From Bacillus sp. T3 (GTDB lineage: Bacteria; Bacillota; Bacilli; Bacillales; Cytobacillaceae): a stretch of 64,000 nt of DNA. The DNA lies in contig NZ_CP137761.1 of NCBI RefSeq assembly GCF_033449965.1, forward strand, positions 806,001-870,000, given 5' to 3'. Positions within the stretch are counted from its first letter, which is position 1; every line of letters starts with the position of its first letter. The notes under the pieces are model-generated. The model saw only the letters and a program-made list of their open reading frames with translations. It did not search any database and was not told the DNA's origin. The position numbers were made by a program, and so were the translations under genes. Shown here piece after piece: positions 15,928 to 25,452 of this stretch.

Positions 15928-17117
15928 GTGGAGCATAAATTATATTATAAAGATCCATATATAAGGTCATTTTCCGCAAATGTGATAAAACAAGTACAAG
16001 GATCCTCAGGCCAGTGCTACATCATCCTTGATCAAACCGCCTTTTACCCAACCGGGGTGGCCAGCCACATGACACGGGAACTATTAATGATGAAAAAGTA
16101 ATAAACGTGGAAGAAATTGATGGGGAAATACGACACTATCTTGAAGCACCGCTACCAAATCGACAAACGGAGGTCCTCGGCGTTATTGATTGGCAGAGAC
16201 GCTTCGACCACATGCAGCAGCATGCAGGGCAGCATATTTTGTCTGCAGCTTTCGAAGAATTATTTGATTTCCCTACAATCAGCTTTCATTTAGGTTCTGA
16301 AATGCTGACGATAGATCTTGAAACGGAGGAGCTTACGGAAGAGCAGGCCCAACGAGTAGAGGAACGAGCGAATCAAATTATTCTTGAAAACCGTCCAATT
16401 GAACCAAGATGGGTTTCACCTCAAGAGGTTGCCCAGTATCCACTTAGAAAGCAGCTATCCGTAACAGACGATATTCGTCTCGTTATCATTCCAGATTACG
16501 ATTATAACGGCTGTGGCGGAACACATCCGAATTCAACAGGTCAAGTTGCCGCAATTAAAATCCTTGATTGGGAGCGTCAGAAAAAGAAAATTCGTGTCTC
16601 GTTTGTTTGTGGTAGCCGGGTTCTTATGCAGCTTGGTCAAAAGCAAAAAGTCCTAAAGCAATTAAGTCCATTATTGAATGCACCAGAACCGGAAATGGTA
16701 GCAGCCACTCAAAAGTTACTAGAGACAGCTAAAGAAAAGGACAAGGCGCTCGAAGAAGCTCGTGAGTCCTTATTGCATTACGAAGCACAAGATCTGATTC
16801 AAGCTAATGGGAAAACTAACATTATCACTGCCGTTTTCCAAAATCGTTCCATTCAGGAACTGCAAAAATTAGCACGTACTCTCGTAGCGAAAGCCTCGGA
16901 CACAGTAACGATTCTCATCTCGGAAAATGGTTCGAAAATTCAGCTTGTATGTGCGCGCGGAGAAGCCGCTAAAGGAAGTATGAAACAAATCACGGCAGAA
17001 TTATTACCTTTACTAAACGGAAAAGGTGGCGGCAATGATGCCTTTGCGCAAGGTGGAGGAGAAGCAACAATGACAGGGGAAGAACTACAAAAAAGGGCCC
17101 TTGAAATGTTTGTGTAA
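15928..17117 (+). pseudogene. AlaX-like alanyl-tRNA editing protein, interrupted by one frameshift
   Basis: Two frames together give a full-length editing protein of about 396 aa. The first starts at a GTG at 15928 (GAAAGAGGAAATAAA upstream) and reads to LDQTAFYPTG; the second carries the rest. Adding one G to the GGGG run near 16051-16054 restores the usual YPTGGGQPHDTGTI block. The zinc motifs HxxxH (HAGQH) and CxxxH (CGGTH) and a C-terminal DHHA1 domain (GGGNDAFAQGGG) are all present. Such proteins hydrolyse Ser- or Gly-tRNA-Ala. All catalytic residues survive, so a missing base in the sequence is as likely as a true mutation. Confidence 0.85.
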
Positions 17118-17120
17118 TCA

Positions 17121-17167
17121 AAAAAAACAGGGAGGCAATCGAAAATCTTTGCCTCCCTGTTTTTATA
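17121..17167. terminator. Bidirectional terminator between convergent genes
   Basis: ACAGGGAGGCAA (17128-17139) pairs with TTGCCTCCCTGT (17149-17160), with A and T runs on both flanks, so it serves both strands. Confidence 0.88.
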
Positions 17168-17171
17168 GATT

Positions 17172-17966
17172 TTAATCTCCATTTAACATGTTAAATAGCC
17201 CTTTGGCAATGCTGCCCTCGTCTTTTGAGCCTCCTCCAGCAGGAGCCGCTGCAAATACTCGGCTGGCAAGGCGGCTAAATGGCAGAGACTGAATCCAAAC
17301 CGTACCAGGTCCTCTTAGTGTTGCAAAAAATAAACCTTCGCCGCCAAACATTGCGGTTTTAATACCACTGACAAATTCAATATCATAATGTACATCACTT
17401 GTTAGTGCCACCAGACAGCCTGTGTCCACTTTGAGCATGTCGCCAGCTGCTAGTTCTTTTTTATGTATCGTGCCACCTGCGTGAACAAAGGCTAAACCAT
17501 CGCCTTCAAGCTTTTGCATAATAAAGCCCTCGCCGCCAAAGAATCCTACACCGATTTTCTTTTGAAATTCAACGCCGACTGATACCCCTTTTGCTGCTGC
17601 TAAAAAAGCATCCTTCTGACAAATGATTTTGCCATTATGCTCGCTTAAGTCCATGGGAATGATGCTTCCAGGGTATGGTGAAGCAAATGAAACATGTTTT
17701 TTTCCTGTCCCTTTGTTGGTAAACGCCGTCATAAATAAGCTTTCACCTGTTACAAGGCGTTTTCCTGCACTGAAAAGCTTACCCATGATTCCACTGCCGC
17801 TATCACGACCAGAACCATCGCCAAAAATGGTTTCCATTTGAATGTCGCCATCCATCATCATAAAGCTACCGGCTTCTGCAATAACGGTTTCTTCAGGGTC
17901 TAATTCTACTTCGACGAACTGCATGTCATCTCCATAAATCTTGTAATCAATTTCATGGTTATTCAT
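17172..17966 (-). CDS. TIGR00266/AIM24-family protein
   Basis: This 264-aa protein starts MNNHEIDYKIYGDDMQFVEV after GGAGGGATAAAA. The Gly-rich beta-structure blocks (AEAGSFMMMDGDIQ, GGEGFIMQKLEGDG, GGEGLFFATLRGPG) are those of the tryptophan-RNA-binding-attenuator-like AIM24 fold. Its function in bacteria is unknown. It ends with a Gly/Ala-rich tail. It is monocistronic. Confidence 0.85.
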   Translation of the reverse strand: MNNHEIDYKIYGDDMQFVEVELDPEETVIAEAGSFMMMDGDIQMETIFGDGSGRDSGSGIMGKLFSAGKRLVTGESLFMTAFTNKGTGKKHVSFASPYPGSIIPMDLSEHNGKIICQKDAFLAAAKGVSVGVEFQKKIGVGFFGGEGFIMQKLEGDGLAFVHAGGTIHKKELAAGDMLKVDTGCLVALTSDVHYDIEFVSGIKTAMFGGEGLFFATLRGPGTVWIQSLPFSRLASRVFAAAPAGGGSKDEGSIAKGLFNMLNGD

Positions 17967-18110
17967 TTTTATCCCTCCAGCCTTTTTGGTTACTGTTTCT
18001 ATACGTAATAGAATATGTTTTATACCTAGCTATTATTATAAAGGATTTATGCTAGTATCGCTTATGATTTACCGGCAACAGTTGAATAAATGGTGAAAAA
18101 ATCCATAAAA

Positions 18111-18142
18111 AAACTACTTTCTCTGAAATGAGAAAGCAGTTT
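18111..18142 (-). terminator. Terminator after the 158-aa hypothetical gene
   Basis: Read on the minus strand, AAACTGCTTTCTC pairs with GAGAAAGTAGTTT and leads into a T run. Confidence 0.8.
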
Positions 18143-18161
18143 GATTTTATTAATAACTCAT

Positions 18162-18638
18162 TTAAACATTTTGCCTTGTAAAGCCTTCTTCTACTAAATA
18201 GTGTTCTGCTTCTTCGTATGTAGCAAAAGTTTCGTCGAGGTTTAGTCCTGCATAGATATTCCACATTCCGTCTTCATCAACTAGAATAAGGGTGTGGTTT
18301 TCGGTATCAACCCAGCGTTCCTCGAACGCATCTCCGATAATTGCTTCTTGTGCGACAGTCCTTGGTGCTAAGGCCTCGATCGCCTGCCCAATAATTGTAC
18401 GAAGTTCATGCTTGGAAAAGTCTCGAATGTTGACCATTCCCTTTTGGTCAGTAGAATAACCGCTTAGTGGCTCAGCATATACAAATCCATTTCCATTAGG
18501 ATGGAGATGATAAACAATATTTTTCTTATCCGTCACACTTTCTTCATATTGGAAATTGATGCGACCAAGAGATACATTTTTCCGTGTTAGCTCAGGAAAA
18601 GATTCAATGATCGCTAATTTTTCTTCAAAAGTTAACAT
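18162..18638 (-). CDS. Conserved hypothetical protein, 158 aa
   Basis: This soluble acidic protein starts MLTFEEKLAIIESFPELTRK after GGAGGCAAT. No membrane segment or known motif is visible. The N-terminal half is likely helical and beta (LGRINFQYEES), and the C-terminal half carries ERWVDTENHTLILVDEDG and a final FATYEEAEHYLVEEGF helix. It looks like a conserved Bacillus protein of unknown role. It has its own terminator. Confidence 0.75.
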   Translation of the reverse strand: MLTFEEKLAIIESFPELTRKNVSLGRINFQYEESVTDKKNIVYHLHPNGNGFVYAEPLSGYSTDQKGMVNIRDFSKHELRTIIGQAIEALAPRTVAQEAIIGDAFEERWVDTENHTLILVDEDGMWNIYAGLNLDETFATYEEAEHYLVEEGFTRQNV

Positions 18639-18730
18639 ATTGCCTCCACAAAATCTATATTTTAGCCTTCATTATAGCATTGTCTATTACAAGCACCAAC
18701 TGTGCAGTGTGTCTGTCATTCTCTCACAAT

Positions 18731-19612
18731 TTACAAAAGCTCTTTAACATCATACGGTTCGATATGAACAAGAACATAGGTGTTCCTGTGTTCGACTAGC
18801 ATTTTCTTTTCAATGTCCTCGGTAATTTTATGACTCTCCACAACGGTTAGGTGCGGATTAACAAGGATGGTTGTGTCGACATACACTTTATTGCCGTGCT
18901 CGCGGGCCTTAATATCCTTTACATCGAGAACTCCTTCAGTTCTTTCAACGGTTTTCTTGATTAATGCCAAACGGTTTTGATCAAATCCATCTGTAAGTAA
19001 AGTAGAGGATTCTCGGAAAATCGAGAAAGCTGTTTTAATGATGATGATTCCTACAATAACGGCCGTAAAGCTATCGAGCCAAGGGGCGCCTAATTTGGCA
19101 CCAATAATACCGATAAATGCCCCAATACTGACTAGTGCATCTGATTTACTATCCTGAGCAGCTGCCATTAGGGAGGAGCTATTTAATTTTTTTGCTAAAT
19201 TCCGATTGTAAAAGAAAACTATGAATAACACTAATGCACCAAAAAGTGCTGTCCATGATGTGAGCATATCTGGCTGAGAGTAGTTTGAAGACAGGAATGA
19301 ACGCCCTGCATTCATTATGATCTGCACACCGACGGCGGTCATGACAATGGCTGCAATTAATGAGGCAACAGATTCTGCACGATAGTGCCCGTATAAATGG
19401 TTTTCGTCTGCTGGTTTTCTTGAAATTCTTAATCCGATAAGGACCGCAATCGAAACAACGACATCTGTTGTGTTGTTTAAACCATCTGCACGTAAAGCCT
19501 CTGAATTTCCAATATAGCCAACACCAAGCTTAAGTATTGATAATAAAATATACACTATGATACTGAGCCAGGCACCTGATTCCGCCTTTTTTATTTCTTC
19601 CGATCTTTCCAT
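18731..19612 (-). CDS. Cation diffusion facilitator efflux pump (MneP/MneS-like)
   Basis: This 293-aa pump has six membrane helices. The start at the ATG at 19612 follows TTGGGGTG; a TTG at 19627 is possible. Metal-site motifs DGLNNTTD in helix 2 and DSKSDALVS in helix 5 are present, followed by a cytoplasmic ferredoxin-like domain. The block DGLNNTTD...IGLRISRKP...YGHYRAES closely recalls the Bacillus manganese exporters MneP (YdfM) and MneS (YeaB), so Mn2+ efflux is my best guess; iron or zinc is possible. Confidence 0.87.
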   Translation of the reverse strand: MERSEEIKKAESGAWLSIIVYILLSILKLGVGYIGNSEALRADGLNNTTDVVVSIAVLIGLRISRKPADENHLYGHYRAESVASLIAAIVMTAVGVQIIMNAGRSFLSSNYSQPDMLTSWTALFGALVLFIVFFYNRNLAKKLNSSSLMAAAQDSKSDALVSIGAFIGIIGAKLGAPWLDSFTAVIVGIIIIKTAFSIFRESSTLLTDGFDQNRLALIKKTVERTEGVLDVKDIKAREHGNKVYVDTTILVNPHLTVVESHKITEDIEKKMLVEHRNTYVLVHIEPYDVKELL

Positions 19613-19907
19613 CTTTTGACACCCCAATTTGTACTATTCGTTTTAAGAGTAACAAACAAATCTCGTGTGGGTCTAGAGAAAAAGAGTAGGTGTAATGCAT
19701 GTTAATTGACCTTGATATAAAATTTTGCCATAGACCAAAATTAATAAGCTAAAATCTCCACGCAAATTCAATTGAAGGTGTGTGATAATGGAAATATGCA
19801 ATAAACATGTGATGAAAAATGTGTTTGGTGCTTGAGGTTATGTTACTTTCATAAATATTAGTATCGTCATTTTTATCATTTTCATAAATAAAATTGAGGG
19901 ATTGTAC

Positions 19908-20585
19908 ATGAATATTAACGCCTATATCAGGTTAATTGAACAAGAGCTACTGCCAAATGTCACATTAAAAGCTGACAATTTGTTTGACCCAATTGAAGTA
20001 ATTAACACATCTGACTGTTGGAGAATGCTTGGAAGTGGCAATTATGCTGCCGTGTTTTATCACAAAGCAAAACCCGAATGGGTCGTAAAGATATATGGAA
20101 GAAGCCAGCATGAGTTAAAAAAAGAAATTGAAGTTTATAAAAAAATTGGTGGGAAGCACGAGGCATTCTCGAACCTCTATGCCTTTGGAGAAAATTATTT
20201 GGTGTTAAAAAGGATCAGAGGAATCACGCTTTTTAATGCGGTGGTAAAAGGAAAGCAGATTCCGGAATCAGTGATGAAGGATATTGACGATGCCCTTCAT
20301 TATGCGACCACAGTTGGATTAAATCCGTATGATGTTCATGGCAAAAATGTAGTGATGAATGGGAAAAAAGGATATGTAGTTGATATTTCTGATTTTTATA
20401 AGGAAGGATATTGCAGTAAATGGCCTGATCTAAAGAAGGCTTATAAAAAAATTTACAAACCGTTATTGTATCGCTTGCATCCACCGATTCCGTTGTTCAT
20501 TATGAATATGGTAAGAAAAGGGTATCGTAAATATAAAAAAGTCAAAAGCCTATGTTCAAAAAAATTTCTAGAAAGCGAAAACTAA
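19908..20585 (+). CDS. Small eukaryotic-like protein kinase (YrzF-like)
   Basis: This 225-aa protein starts at the ATG at 19908 (GAGGGA upstream). Kinase elements are visible in order: Gly-rich loop GSGNYAAVF, the lysine in WVVKIYG, the hinge-like YLVLKRIRG, the catalytic-loop YDVHGKNVVM, and VVDISDF in place of DFG. The protein is short and lacks the usual large C-lobe, like the B. subtilis YrzF group. The basic C-terminal tail (KKVKSLCSKK) is notable. Substrate is unknown. Confidence 0.75.
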   Translation: MNINAYIRLIEQELLPNVTLKADNLFDPIEVINTSDCWRMLGSGNYAAVFYHKAKPEWVVKIYGRSQHELKKEIEVYKKIGGKHEAFSNLYAFGENYLVLKRIRGITLFNAVVKGKQIPESVMKDIDDALHYATTVGLNPYDVHGKNVVMNGKKGYVVDISDFYKEGYCSKWPDLKKAYKKIYKPLLYRLHPPIPLFIMNMVRKGYRKYKKVKSLCSKKFLESEN

Positions 20586-20677
20586 TAAATGGCTTATTTA
20601 CATTATTTCGGTATAATTTTAATGTATTCTTATTAGCTTCAATTAGTTATAAAACATTCTAGAAAGGTGTTTGTGAA

Positions 20678-21202
20678 ATGAAGAAAAAAATATTACTATC
20701 TTCAGTCTTTCTAATTATTATTACTGGATTACTTTTTGTGAAGTTGAATACTTATTGGTTGGATAACAAAGAAAATGCAATTGCTGTGAACAGAGTCTAT
20801 GATAAACAGAAGGACGATTCTGATAAACGAAACATTAGTGATGATAGTGAAAATATTTTTATTGGAGAGGTCATTAAACAGGTGGGCCATGAAGCTTATC
20901 AAGGAAAACCGAGCACACAGTTTTCCGTTCGAATCACTCAAAATGTCAAGGGTGGGTTTCTGGATGACATTATCGTCAATCAACAGGCTGGATACTACAA
21001 AGAAAAGGGTAAGCTTTATTTATCAAAATATGAGGGAGATGCTCTACTAAAGCCTGGAAGCATGTACTTGTTTGCAACATCACCAGATCGCAAAAATGGT
21101 TGGCAGCAAATCATCCCGAAATTCGGTAATACACTTATTCATAATGAACAACAAAAATATAAACTAATAGATGAATACAAAAGTGCCATGAATAAAGAAT
21201 AA
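20678..21202 (+). CDS. Hypothetical exported/membrane-anchored protein, 174 aa
   Basis: An N-terminal signal anchor (MKKKILLSSVFLIIITGLLF) precedes a soluble domain with blocks NIFIGEVIKQ, VRITQNVKGG and LKPGSMYLFATSP. The start has AAAGGTG upstream. There is no lipobox Cys, so it is probably a membrane-tethered extracellular protein. Function unknown; 92 bp after the kinase gene, possibly co-transcribed. Confidence 0.7.
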   Translation: MKKKILLSSVFLIIITGLLFVKLNTYWLDNKENAIAVNRVYDKQKDDSDKRNISDDSENIFIGEVIKQVGHEAYQGKPSTQFSVRITQNVKGGFLDDIIVNQQAGYYKEKGKLYLSKYEGDALLKPGSMYLFATSPDRKNGWQQIIPKFGNTLIHNEQQKYKLIDEYKSAMNKE

Positions 21203-21259
21203 ACCACTAATGCATAAAAACTATGGCACTCTTTTGGTTACTTAAAAGGAGGAAAATAC

Positions 21260-22262
21260 TTGATTAGGTTTGGTGTAGTTGGTACGAATTGGATAACGGA
21301 AAGCTTTATTAGTGCAGCAAAGGAACATCCAGATTTTCAATTATCAGCAGTCTATTCAAGAGCTGAGGAAACAGCTCAAGCATTTGCAAAAAAGTTTGGA
21401 GTCAAAAACATTTTCACAGATCTTAGTGAAATGGCAAACAGTTCCGATATTGATGCCGTTTATATTGCGAGTCCTAATTCGTTTCATGCGAGACAGTCTA
21501 TCGTTTTCTTAGAACATGGCAAGCATGTGCTTTGTGAAAAACCGATTGCCTCAAATAAAACCGAACTTGAAGCAATGGTCGCAGCAGCAAAGAAACATAA
21601 TGTGTTATTAATGGAAGCACTAAAATCAACGACCGTACCAAATTTTCGCGTCGCAAGTGAAAACATACATAAGATAGGAAAGGTAAGAAGCTATTTTGCT
21701 AGCTATTGTCAATATTCCTCAAGGTATGATGCCTACAAAGCAGGCAATATTTTAAATGCATTCAAACCGGAATTTTCTAATGGAGCCATTATGGATATTG
21801 GAATCTACTGTATTTATCCATTAGTCGTATTATTCGGGGCGCCTGAAAGTATCCAAGCTACTGGCCTTCGCCTTGAGTCCGGAGTAGATGGGAAAGGGAG
21901 TATCATCTTAAAATATAAAGAGATGGATGCGGTTGTTATGTTTTCAAAAATAAGCAATTCTACCCTTCCGGCCGAAATTCAGGGGGAAGAAGGCAATATC
22001 ATTCTTGATAAAATTAATATACCTGGAGACAGTGGAAATTCACTATCGTAACGGTGAAAAAGAAGATTTATCAGTTGCCGATGAGCATCAGCCTATGTAC
22101 TATGAGGCGAAGGAGTTTATTGAGTTAATTAAAGATGGTCAAAACCAGTCGAAGATTAATTCTCTTCCAAATTCCTTAATCGTGATGGATATCCTAGATG
22201 AAGCTCGTAAGCAAATGGGCATCGAGTTTCCCGCAGATCATTCACCTGTAACTAAGCTTTAA
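21260..22262 (+). pseudogene. Gfo/Idh/MocA-family oxidoreductase, interrupted by one frameshift
   Basis: Two frames together give a 333-aa NAD(P)-dependent oxidoreductase. It starts at a TTG at 21260 after AAAGGAGG. The N-terminus has the Rossmann segment IRFGVVGTNWITESF, and CEKPIA near residue 95 is the usual Lys-containing motif. Near 22022-22026 the sequence CCTGG has one G too many; with CCTG the frame reads on as PETVEIHYRNG to the end. The sugar or cyclitol substrate is unknown. Everything else is intact, so sequence error is likely. Confidence 0.85.
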
Positions 22263-22272
22263 TAGATGAAAA

Positions 22273-22306
22273 AAGACTGTCAGTGTCACTGACAGTCCTT
22301 TTTTCT
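22273..22306. terminator. Bidirectional terminator
   Basis: GACTGTCAGTG pairs with CACTGACAGTC (22275-22297), with A and T runs on both sides; it serves both converging genes. Confidence 0.85.
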
Positions 22307-22314
22307 ATTTGTTA

Positions 22315-22980
22315 TTAAGCTTGTTTAACTGGTTCTTTTGCCATTTCGCGAGCTGCAGCTGCTGCTTTTTCTTTAGCCTCTGCCATGATTTCTGGAATTT
22401 GTTTAGGGAAGTGATCTAGACCTTCTGCAAACACAGTTTCTTTGACGTCCATTCCTAAGAAGCCAAGTGCAGCTTTTAAGAAGCGATCGCCAAATTCAAG
22501 TGGCTCCATGCGACCGTGTGAATAAATGCCACCACGAGTTTGAATATGGATAGCTTTTTTATCTGTTAAAAGACCTAATGCACCTTCTTTTGTATAGGTG
22601 AAAGTCTTGCCAGCAACAAATAAATTATCTAAAAATGCTTTTAAAATAGCAGGAGATCCAAGGTTCCAAATTGGGGAAACAAACACATAGTAATCAAAAC
22701 TAATGAACTCGTCGGCTAATGCCCACATTCTTGTAATTTGTGAACGTTCATTCTCCGATAAATCTTCCATCTTATAGCCCATAAAAGAAAGCTTTGCACG
22801 AGCGTATAATAAATCTTCATCCATTAAAGGCATATCTAAGTTATATAAATCCCAATTAACGATTTCAACGTCCGGTTGTTCTTCACGGAAGGCTTCTAAA
22901 AAAACTTCACCAATTTGACGTCCTTTTGAGCGTTCAATATCTTTTTTTGGATTAACAGTAACATAAAGTAGTTTAGCCAT
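22315..22980 (-). CDS. azoR: FMN-dependent NADH-azoreductase
   Basis: This 221-aa flavodoxin-like quinone/azo reductase reduces azo dyes and quinones with NADH. I start at the ATG at 22980 (MAKLLYVTVNPKK); the frame extends upstream to 23061 without a ribosome binding site. Features include the FMN phosphate loop near the N-terminus, SPIWNLGSPAILKAFLDNLF near 100-120 and IQTRGGIYS near 150. It ends with an Ala-rich helix. It probably protects from quinone or thiol stress. Confidence 0.88.
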   Translation of the reverse strand: MAKLLYVTVNPKKDIERSKGRQIGEVFLEAFREEQPDVEIVNWDLYNLDMPLMDEDLLYARAKLSFMGYKMEDLSENERSQITRMWALADEFISFDYYVFVSPIWNLGSPAILKAFLDNLFVAGKTFTYTKEGALGLLTDKKAIHIQTRGGIYSHGRMEPLEFGDRFLKAALGFLGMDVKETVFAEGLDHFPKQIPEIMAEAKEKAAAAAREMAKEPVKQA

Positions 22981-23245
22981 TATGAGCAACCCATCCTTAA
23001 GTAAAAGTATAGTGTCCTTTCTTCTATAATAAAGAAAAAAACTATGTGTGTAATTGAACAAGTGGTGAAGTTCATGACTATTATGTGTCTTTCGCTTTAT
23101 CCTTATGAGGCTGACAGAGCCAAGTTTTTAAAAATAAATACATTTTAGTGAAAAGTCATAAAGATGCAAAATCTTACTCGTCGAAGTGGGAAAAGAAGGA
23201 ATTATAATATATTAAAAAAAGAGGAAGAGAGAGGAGGTGTAAAAT

Positions 23246-24448
23246 ATGAAACCCTCTTTAACAGAAGGAAAGTTTTTATTTTATATTTTATTTTCAGTAC
23301 TGCTGCTGGTCACAACCTATTTTTTCCACACGCAATTATCTGCTCTGTACAATCCAATTAATTTTGTCAGCATCCACCTAATTTTGGAGTTCTTTGCCAT
23401 TGCTATTTCATCATCCATTTTCTTATATGGCTGGAAAAAATTCGGTCAAATTCGATCTAGTAAAATGCTCGTTCTGGCCCTAGTTTATTTCATTATAGCC
23501 ATGATTGATTTGATGCACACGATTTCCTATAAAGGAATGCCATTTTTCATTACAGACAGCTCAGCCAATAATGCGACATGGTTTTGGGTCATTGCCAGGA
23601 CATTTGAAGCAGCATCTTTGTTACTCATTTTGATTCTTCCTGATCGGAAGCTCAGCTACGACCCAAGGAATCTATTATTGACTGCTAGTATTAGTATTGT
23701 TACGCTAATTGGATTTATCGTGTATCAATATGAAATGAGCTTGCCGTTATTGGTTGTAGAAGGAAAAGGAACAACATATTTAAAAAACTCGATTGAATAT
23801 TTCGTTTGTTTCCTACATATTATGTCAATCGTTTTTGCACTGTTTTTCTACAACGAAAGGAAAAAACAAGAATATCTATATTTTGCGCTTGCCTTTACTG
23901 TTTTATTTTTATCAGAGTTGATTTTCACTATCTATAAAAGTGTATATGATATTTATAATTTTTCAGGGCATTTATTTAAGGTGGTGGGCTACTTTTACAT
24001 TTTAAAAGGTTTCCACTATTCAATTGAGAAAGAAAGCTTTTTTGAAAGTCATTTTCAAAAGAATGAGTTACAATTATCAGATTTGTTGCATGAGTTTCAG
24101 GGAATCTTTTTTACCTTTAAAAAAGAAGGGAAGCAATTTATTCACAATACCTGTGATGGAGACTTATTGGAGGAATTAGGAATATTGCCAACTAGTGTGG
24201 TGGGAAAAACAACCTCCGAGCTTTTTCCTAAAAAAGCTACCTTGATTGAGGAATACTATCAAAGGTGCTGGGACACAGGCACAAATGTCACATTTAAAGC
24301 CGTTGTACAAAACAAACAACTTCTCTTTAGGTTAAAACCACTATTCAACGAGAATGAAGTAGTTGAGGTACTTGGCACAGTGATTGATATTACCAATATT
24401 GATGAATCTGCTCATCAGCTCCATCGATATTCATCAATCCATTTTTAA
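23246..24448 (+). CDS. MASE3-PAS membrane sensor without output domain
   Basis: This 400-aa protein starts at the ATG at 23246 after GGAGGTG. About seven membrane helices fill residues 1-260 with the MASE3-like features FFHTQLSALYNPINF and DLMHTISYKGMPF. A PAS-like domain covers about 275-395 (SDLLHEFQGIFFTFKKEG...VLGTVIDITNIDES). MASE3 proteins usually continue into a kinase, GGDEF or EAL domain; here the frame ends after the PAS and a terminator follows at once, so the short form appears real. Role unknown. Confidence 0.78.
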   Translation: MKPSLTEGKFLFYILFSVLLLVTTYFFHTQLSALYNPINFVSIHLILEFFAIAISSSIFLYGWKKFGQIRSSKMLVLALVYFIIAMIDLMHTISYKGMPFFITDSSANNATWFWVIARTFEAASLLLILILPDRKLSYDPRNLLLTASISIVTLIGFIVYQYEMSLPLLVVEGKGTTYLKNSIEYFVCFLHIMSIVFALFFYNERKKQEYLYFALAFTVLFLSELIFTIYKSVYDIYNFSGHLFKVVGYFYILKGFHYSIEKESFFESHFQKNELQLSDLLHEFQGIFFTFKKEGKQFIHNTCDGDLLEELGILPTSVVGKTTSELFPKKATLIEEYYQRCWDTGTNVTFKAVVQNKQLLFRLKPLFNENEVVEVLGTVIDITNIDESAHQLHRYSSIHF

Positions 24449-24459
24449 TAGATTAACAA

Positions 24460-24492
24460 AACGGCTGACGAGAGATCGTTAGCCGTTTTTTG
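24460..24492 (+). terminator. Terminator after the MASE3-PAS gene
   Basis: AACGGCTGACGA (24460-24471) pairs with TCGTTAGCCGTT (24476-24487) followed by six T. Confidence 0.85.
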
Positions 24493-24496
24493 GGTA

Positions 24497-24640
24497 TTAT
24501 TCGTCACTTTTGTCATTCTGGCTCTTATTTCGCTTGTTCCCTTTGCTATTATCTCCGCTTGTAATTTCCTTTGCGAACTCTGTTTGTCCTCTTCTAGGCG
24601 AGTTTTGGTTACTTGAGCCTTTATTCACTTTCTTCGTCAT
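24497..24640 (-). CDS. Small hydrophilic protein, 47 aa, possible spore (SASP-like) protein
   Basis: The frame runs from the ATG at 24640 (AAGGAGCTAGAAAA upstream) to TAA at 24497. It starts MTKKVNKGSSNQNSPRRGQ and continues TEFAKEITSGDN. It is very rich in Lys, Asn, Ser and Gln and has no hydrophobic core. The TEFA stretch recalls the protease site of gamma-type small acid-soluble spore proteins, but one short match is weak evidence. The strong ribosome binding site argues it is expressed. Confidence 0.55.
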   Translation of the reverse strand: MTKKVNKGSSNQNSPRRGQTEFAKEITSGDNSKGNKRNKSQNDKSDE

Positions 24641-24711
24641 TTTTCTAGCTCCTTTATGAAAAGAATTCAAGGATAGTATGCAATGTAAGCTAGAAAATTA
24701 TGTATTGAAAG

Positions 24712-25452
24712 TTAGCCTAGAACCCCACTTAATGTCCATTCGCTGAGGAAGCTGGCTGTTTTTTCATTTGGCAAGGAAATAACTTCTTCGGTTGTGCTGG
24801 CTTGTTCGATTTTCCCGTCGATCATAATCATTAAATTAGATGTAAGAAACTTGATCTCTAGCATATCGTGACTAATAAAAACAGTCGTCGTTTTCGTGGT
24901 TTCGAGGATTGATTTCAAATCCTTTAACAGCTTAACTTTTGTTGGAAAGTCTAGGGCTGAGAATGGTTCATCCAAAAATAACACCTCTGGCTCTAAGACG
25001 AAGGCTCTTGCTAAATTGACTCGCTGGGCCTCACCGCCTGATAGGCTTTTCGCATTTTTATTCGCCAAATGAGCAATATGAAATTTTTCTAACCAGTAAT
25101 GGACTTTCTCTGCAATTGTATTTTTACTTAACTTTCGTAGCTTTAGCCCGAGTGCGACATTTTGAAACACGGTTGTATTAAGTAGCAAGGACTGTTGAAG
25201 GGCAATCGCAAATTTTCGGCGCTGTTCGAGCGAAAATGATTTCACCGTTACCTCAGCTCCATGATAAAAAATAGAGCCAGTGTTAGGCTCCTCTAATAAG
25301 GCCATTACCTTCACTAATGTACTTTTACCAGCTCCATTTGGACCCATAATTCCAACAACTTCGCCCTGATTTAGGTGAACATCAGGAATTTGCAGGATCG
25401 TTTGTCCGCCTCTTGCATAGGTAATATTTTGGAGGTGTAAGATAGGTTTCAT
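24712..25452 (-). CDS. tupC: Tungstate ABC transporter, ATP-binding protein
   Basis: This 246-aa ATPase drives tungstate import with TupB and TupA. Walker A is GPNGAGKST near 36-44, the signature LSGGEAQR near 138, and Walker B EVLFLDEPF near 158. Its start overlaps the tupB stop by 4 bp (ATGA), showing translational coupling. Molybdate or other oxyanion specificity cannot be excluded from this subunit alone; TupA decides it. Confidence 0.88.
   Translation of the reverse strand: MKPILHLQNITYARGGQTILQIPDVHLNQGEVVGIMGPNGAGKSTLVKVMALLEEPNTGSIFYHGAEVTVKSFSLEQRRKFAIALQQSLLLNTTVFQNVALGLKLRKLSKNTIAEKVHYWLEKFHIAHLANKNAKSLSGGEAQRVNLARAFVLEPEVLFLDEPFSALDFPTKVKLLKDLKSILETTKTTTVFISHDMLEIKFLTSNLMIMIDGKIEQASTTEEVISLPNEKTASFLSEWTLSGVLG

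Noticed and set aside
19788..19835. 15-codon ORF with AAGGTG upstream of the kinase gene
   Set aside because: Too short, no terminator or antiterminator structure that would make it a leader peptide.
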